From the NCBI GenBank assembly GCA_963277665.1, contig OY728120.1:939349195-939413194 (forward strand): DNA of 64,000 bases, in the 5' to 3' direction. A program made the translations under genes and the position numbers. This document shows positions 59,548 to 64,000 of this stretch, one piece after another. Below the pieces are notes generated by a model. That model was not told where the DNA came from. It did not search any database and saw only the letters and a list, made by a program, of their open reading frames with translations. Within the stretch, counting starts at the first letter, position 1, and each line of letters begins with the position of its first letter. Origin of the DNA: Viscum album. Its lineage: Eukaryota > Streptophyta > Magnoliopsida > Santalales > Viscaceae.

Positions 59548-59650
59548 GCGCCAAAAGAAACAAAACGATAAAGGGAAAAGATAATAGAATTTGGATAAGA
59601 ATAGAAGAAATGGGGGAGAATAGAATGGTTGTCAGATGAATTACTTGGGT

Positions 59651-59672
59651 CCCTGGCAACAACTCTAAAATT
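59651..59672 (-). other. Primer-binding site of element E
   Basis: The minus strand reads TTTAGAGTTGTTGCCAGGGA next to the LTR end. The GTTGCCAGGGA part resembles the non-Met primer site used by Athila/Tat elements; the first bases are mutated. Confidence 0.55.
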
Positions 59673-61401
59673 TGGTCTCGCCCAAATTTACCCATGATTT
59701 TAGGGTTAAGTGGTTACTTGTAGTTTAACTTGGGTTGTCGATTCCTCAGAGACCTACGAAGTAACCTACGAACCTGTACATTATATGGACTATTTTTTGA
59801 AATTAAGTGGACAACTGTGGGTTTATTTTATATGGGTTTAATTGAACACTAAAGTCTAAAGTGAATTCAAAATATGAGAAGGGTTGATCCTAGGTTATTA
59901 TAAGGGGTGGATTGGATGCATTCTTTTTCTTTTAAAATATTTTAATTTATTATATTTGAGATGGGTTCATTTAAGGAGATCAAGAAAAATCATAACGTAC
60001 TAGTTTAATGCCTAAACACCCTAATACTAATCACATATACACTTGAAGGATCAATGTTTTGAGCACTCCAAGGTAAAGGTTCGTATTAGCACTTGAAATG
60101 TGTGACCTTAAATTCAATAAGGATGAAGAGGTTTTAAAATCATCAAATAAAAATCTCATTTAAAAGAATTGATTATCCATTAATGGAGTGATAAATAACA
60201 TCCAATACATCCCCTTGATACTCCCTTGGATCAACCCAAAAGTTTTTTATCCCTCCATTGATCATATGTTTTCAATGGAAGTGGGATGTACACTCATGAG
60301 GGGGGGATTGGAGAAGTAAAAAAACAATGAAATAACGATCACTCCACCGTTGTGTGATAATCTCACAAGTGTTGGTGTGAAAAAGTTAAAATATTGAACC
60401 AATGGTATCAAAGTGATATTAAGAACAACATAATAAGATTAGAAGAAGAACTTTTATTAAGAAACTAAAGTGAATTGAATAACTTACATGTGAAAGATGA
60501 ACTTGAGACAAAAAAATCGCAGCATAACATTACAATGAAAGGAAGCTCAAAATATGATAAACTCCTCCAAAAACACTGCCTTAAATAGGAATTTTAGGAG
60601 TCTTGGGTCGAGCCTCAAATGCTACAAGTCATCCAACTTTATTATGGTAGGCCTAGGGTGGTGGAACGTAAGGGAGAGTGGACTTCTTTATCCTTGACTC
60701 GAAATGGCAGCCAGCTTGAATCCACCAAACAGATGCGCCTAGATATCCTTCTAGATGGCAGAATTATAGTGGGTCATAGAAGAAAAACATTAAGATAAAG
60801 ATTTCTCCTAGATCTCTGTAAAATTTCATCCTAAATTAATTTTTGTTTTCCAAGATATGATTAAATTGGTGCGATGTTTTTCTGGGCCGTAGAATCTTGC
60901 CCATAATTTTATCTCTAACTTGGGCTACCTTGATAACCACATTGGAGGTCGAATTAGCACTGGATCCTGAAGAATTATATGTTCTTATATATTTCTTATA
61001 TAATCCCATGGAATTTGGGCTTCATTGGGCCTGTATTTTGGGACCCACATTCTCATCAGTGGGCTGGTGTCCAATCTGCCTTCTCCAGAATTGTTTGCAT
61101 GAAATCCCATTTCGGTGGTCTTCCAATGTGAATCTTACAACACTACACAAAAATGAATTGTTTCCAATATAATGATAAACCATAAAATTAAATATTAAAA
61201 TAAAATCAAGATCATTTGGTACTTTAAATGATGTTCAAAAAATGTACCATATAATAGTGCATTTAAACAAGGAATTACAATCATAATGTGAAATGTTGTT
61301 CAAAGTGTAAAATGCACTAAAATGGTGTTTATGAAAAATAAATCACATGAATATTATATATATTAACAATGAATATTATCCTCATTAAGTGGATAATAAA
61401 A
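59673..61401 (-). mobile_element. 5' LTR of element E
   Basis: Homologous along its length to 50320-52045. The right boundary lies within 61388-61408. Confidence 0.88.
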
Positions 61402-63486
61402 TCCATGAGATCTCGTTTATTTGTGAAGGATGGATGCCTTATTTTAGGCCTTATATTTCCCAATTGATTGTTCTTGTTTTCTTGTTGCCTTATAATGTTC
61501 TCTCCAAATGATATTTTGGTGTGATAGGGATGCATGATCCTTGGATGGATGATGTGATATGATCCTGTGATGGATAATGATATATGATTCATTGATGTCT
61601 AAGCCTGGTATGGTTGATGTGATATGAGGTAGGGAGGCCTAGATGATGTTTTAGCAGTTGACACCTCTGATGGTGAGATGCATCAAGATATGCATATGGG
61701 TGTTAGGGGTTTCATTAGAGATGATGGAATGGGTTATAGCTGGGTTTACCTGTTGATGTGATAAAGATTTATGCTTTATTTAAATAAATAATTTTAATGG
61801 TCAATGGTTGAGTTTCTTGTGTTATCTTCATTCCATTCCCAATGCTTGAGGTAGTTAGATGTTCTTGGTTTCATGATTCCTCTTGGTGGTAGATTAGGAT
61901 GGTTTTCCTAGAGTATTTAGAATTATGGAAAGTAATAATGTTAATAAATTATTAATCCATGGGGTTGGTAATGATGGAATTAAAATTCTATAAAGATGTT
62001 AATCTTGAGAAACCATAAACTTGGTTTGGATTTTACCAAGAGGGAATAAACTTTACTATAATGATTAATGTAATGAAATTCAGAATAATGTTGCTGGTTA
62101 ACTAATTTCTAATGAATTAATTAATGGAAAGTTAATTTTTTTAATAAAAATAACTAATTTAATGTATCTCTTTAAATTCTTGTTTGCTTATAGGATATCT
62201 AGTATTAGAAGTGGTAGTCTAGAGTCTGAGTGATGTTAACTGCAGTTGAGTCTAAAACTAGGTTATTCCCATAGTGTGGTTATGAGCTATATTATATAAT
62301 ATATGATTTTATATTTTATATGTTAACCCACCTATGTAGATTAGAGAAACTAACACCCAATGGACTCTGGGATGGTGTTTTCTACAACATCCCAGTGGGA
62401 GGATAGTTGGATGACTACCCCCTTTGTCCCCTCTCTCTTCTCTTGGTAGTTACTTGTGCTAGTATGCACAACCCGTAGATTTCCAAAATATGTTTGTAGA
62501 GGGTTTTGATGGATTGTTATTATTACACACACATGTATCTATAGATATAGTATCCAATGGATTATTTTAGGTATGATGTTTATAGGTTGTGATAGAATTT
62601 GGTACCTTACTCGGTGTATGGGTTGTGATGGCTTGATGTATGATACCCGATGTATGGTAAACATCATACATGTTGTGGTGGATCCCGAGAACTACTAGTT
62701 TACTATATGATGATTTCATATAGGATTATGTGATAATGTGATACACAAGGTGAATGTTGTGATACTTAGACAATGTATCTATAGTCTGTCTTATTTTGGA
62801 TAGAGATGTCTCCGGATGTGCGATGTTGGGGTAGAATAAAAAACGAATGGGGAAGCAGGATTGGTGTACCCTTGAAGTTTCATTAGTATATGATATGCTC
62901 TATTATATGAAATAATTGGTGAGATTTATCCATTATGAGGCTGGGAACTTAGTATACCTATTTAGGTAATGGGTCAGTTTCACTATTGTTCACTTTTATT
63001 TAGCATGGTTTATTTATCTTTTGCATGAGAGGCTTTAGAGAGGATCCTACTGAGTATAATGTTATGATCACCCCATGTATATATAAATTATTTTTTTGGT
63101 CACCCATAGTAGGTTGGAGATCAGGCTGGATATTACTAGATCGTGGTTTTATAGGAGATGCTTGGGCTTTGTGATGGCTACCATCTTTACCTTTTTAGTA
63201 CTTGTAGTTTTTCATTCATTTGTTATAGTACTGTATGAAATTACATGTATACACTTGATATTTCTTATAAATATTTATGATAAGGTGTTTATTGGTTCAT
63301 CTATATTATCTCTCTCTTTTATATGTTCTCTTAGAGGTTAATTCCTTCCATATTTATTCTTATTATACCCTTGGTGCTAGTCTCCAACCCAAGGCCTACT
63401 AGAGGTGACACTCAAGCAGTCACCATCTCCCTTTACTCGTTATTGGCCCAAGAGGGATACTCTTTAGGGTGGAGAGGGTCGTGACA
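61402..63486 (+). mobile_element. Truncated LTR of family C, + strand
   Basis: It contains CTACAACATCCCAGTGGGAGG (62378), CCTACTGAGTATAATG (63047), CTTGGTGCTAGTCTCCAACCC (63371) and ends GGGTCGTGACA, matching the reverse complement of LTRs at 21064 and 46568. The minisatellite end is missing, so the left side is truncated, probably where element E inserted or by a deletion. No primer-binding site follows the end. Confidence 0.8.
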
Positions 63487-64000
63487 ATACTAAAGTCCTT
63501 ATATAAGGAAAAGTTATCGGAAAATGATAGTAAATGTTAGTTTTGGTTAGAGTAATTAACTTTATTGGGGTACGTTATCATCAAAAAATGGGTTTCTGTG
63601 GATCCATAAAAAAGGAAATCGAAGGATGTCCCAGACCAAAATCTATGATGGAAATCCACAGTTTCCTTGGATTAGTTGTGTACTATAATTGATTTGTAAA
63701 AAACTTCTCATGGTTTTCAATCCCCCAAAACAAGATTACTCTAAATGGAGTCATGTTTTTCAAGACTGATTAATATGAAGAAAAGTTTAAAGATATAAAT
63801 AAAAGCCTAATCACTACACCTATGCACATATTACCCACCAGTAGGGAAGCATTTATGATCTACAGTAATGTGTTCAAAAATGAATTGGGTTGTGTACTCA
63901 TTCAAGATAACAAAGTGATAGCCTATGAATCCCTCCAATTAAAGATAAATGTGTATAACTACACAACACAAGATCTATAATTGGAATCAGTGATTTCCAC
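63487..64000 (+). pseudogene. Gypsy RT-RNase H fragment
   Basis: The + strand reads GCPRPKSMMEIHSFLGLVVY and FVKNFSW (63624-63712), then REAFMIYSNVFKNELGCVLI, QDNKVIAYESLQL and NYTTQDL (63845-63980), the RT connection and first part of RNase H of a Ty3/gypsy element. Stops interrupt it, and it runs off the window. It starts right after the LTR end without leader or gag, so the LTR was probably inserted into it or they were joined by a rearrangement. Confidence 0.82.

Larger units (their letters stand above)
50320..61401 (-). mobile_element. Athila-type gypsy element E
   Basis: The minus strand order is 5' LTR (61401-59673), primer-binding site, gag (59547-58360), protease (57629-57240), RT, RNase H, integrase (to 54240), a 2 kb non-coding stretch and 3' LTR (52045-50320). 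Domain content, the FMDD RT box and the DLGAS protease box match the Athila/Tat branch. GATCT precedes 50320 and recurs at 61409-61413, seven bases past my right boundary; this may be the target duplication if the LTR is slightly longer than drawn. Confidence 0.88.

Overview
This is plant nuclear DNA made almost entirely of nested transposable elements; I find no intact host gene. The evidence is Ty3/gypsy elements with a chromodomain-like remnant, an Athila-type gypsy element, a Ty1/copia element, a CACTA-like DNA transposon, a tRNA-derived SINE-like unit, and primer-binding sites resembling the plant initiator-tRNA-Met site. Every pol or gag reading frame carries stops or frameshifts, so these are relics. 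Several layers of nesting point to a large, repeat-rich genome, probably an angiosperm; I cannot name the species. Layout, left to right: (1) 1-6250 is the right end of a + strand chromovirus-like gypsy element, 'A': gag debris, an integrase C-terminus and a 4.2 kb GC-rich 3' LTR. (2) 6251-11101 is old AT-rich DNA with the start of another LTR at 7449. (3) 11102-20258 is element 'B', complete from end to end, with target duplication ATGAT, two LTRs, a primer-binding site and only about 2.2 kb of internal DNA. (4) 20264-21063 is unassigned DNA that was contiguous with 11096 before B inserted. (5) 21064 to about 49855 is minus-strand chromovirus 'C': 3' LTR (with a CACTA-like insertion), then integrase/chromodomain, RNase H, RT, protease, gag and 5' LTR. 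(6) Inside C's gag-pol region sits minus-strand copia element 'D' (30021-45572). A solo LTR of family A (34065-38420, perfect TSD CCTCC) splits D's integrase, and a 1.4 kb polyA-type retroposon (43344-44745, perfect 11-bp TSD) lies in D's 5' LTR. (7) About 50320-61401 is minus-strand Athila-type element 'E' with gag, protease, RT, RNase H, integrase and a SINE-like unit. (8) 61402-63486 is a truncated + strand LTR of family C, and 63487-64000 is a gypsy RT/RNase H fragment running off the window. Insertion order: C before D, then solo LTR A' and the polyA retroposon into D; the CACTA-like element entered C's 3' LTR after C inserted. The most unusual signal is structural. Family A LTRs carry a chain of short perfect inverted repeats. 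A run of about 15 near-contiguous hairpins with different stem sequences lies at 3221-3753, a tripled hairpin shows compensatory arm changes between the two LTR copies, and a TGAG...CTCA hairpin sits at a matching place in three different gypsy LTR families.
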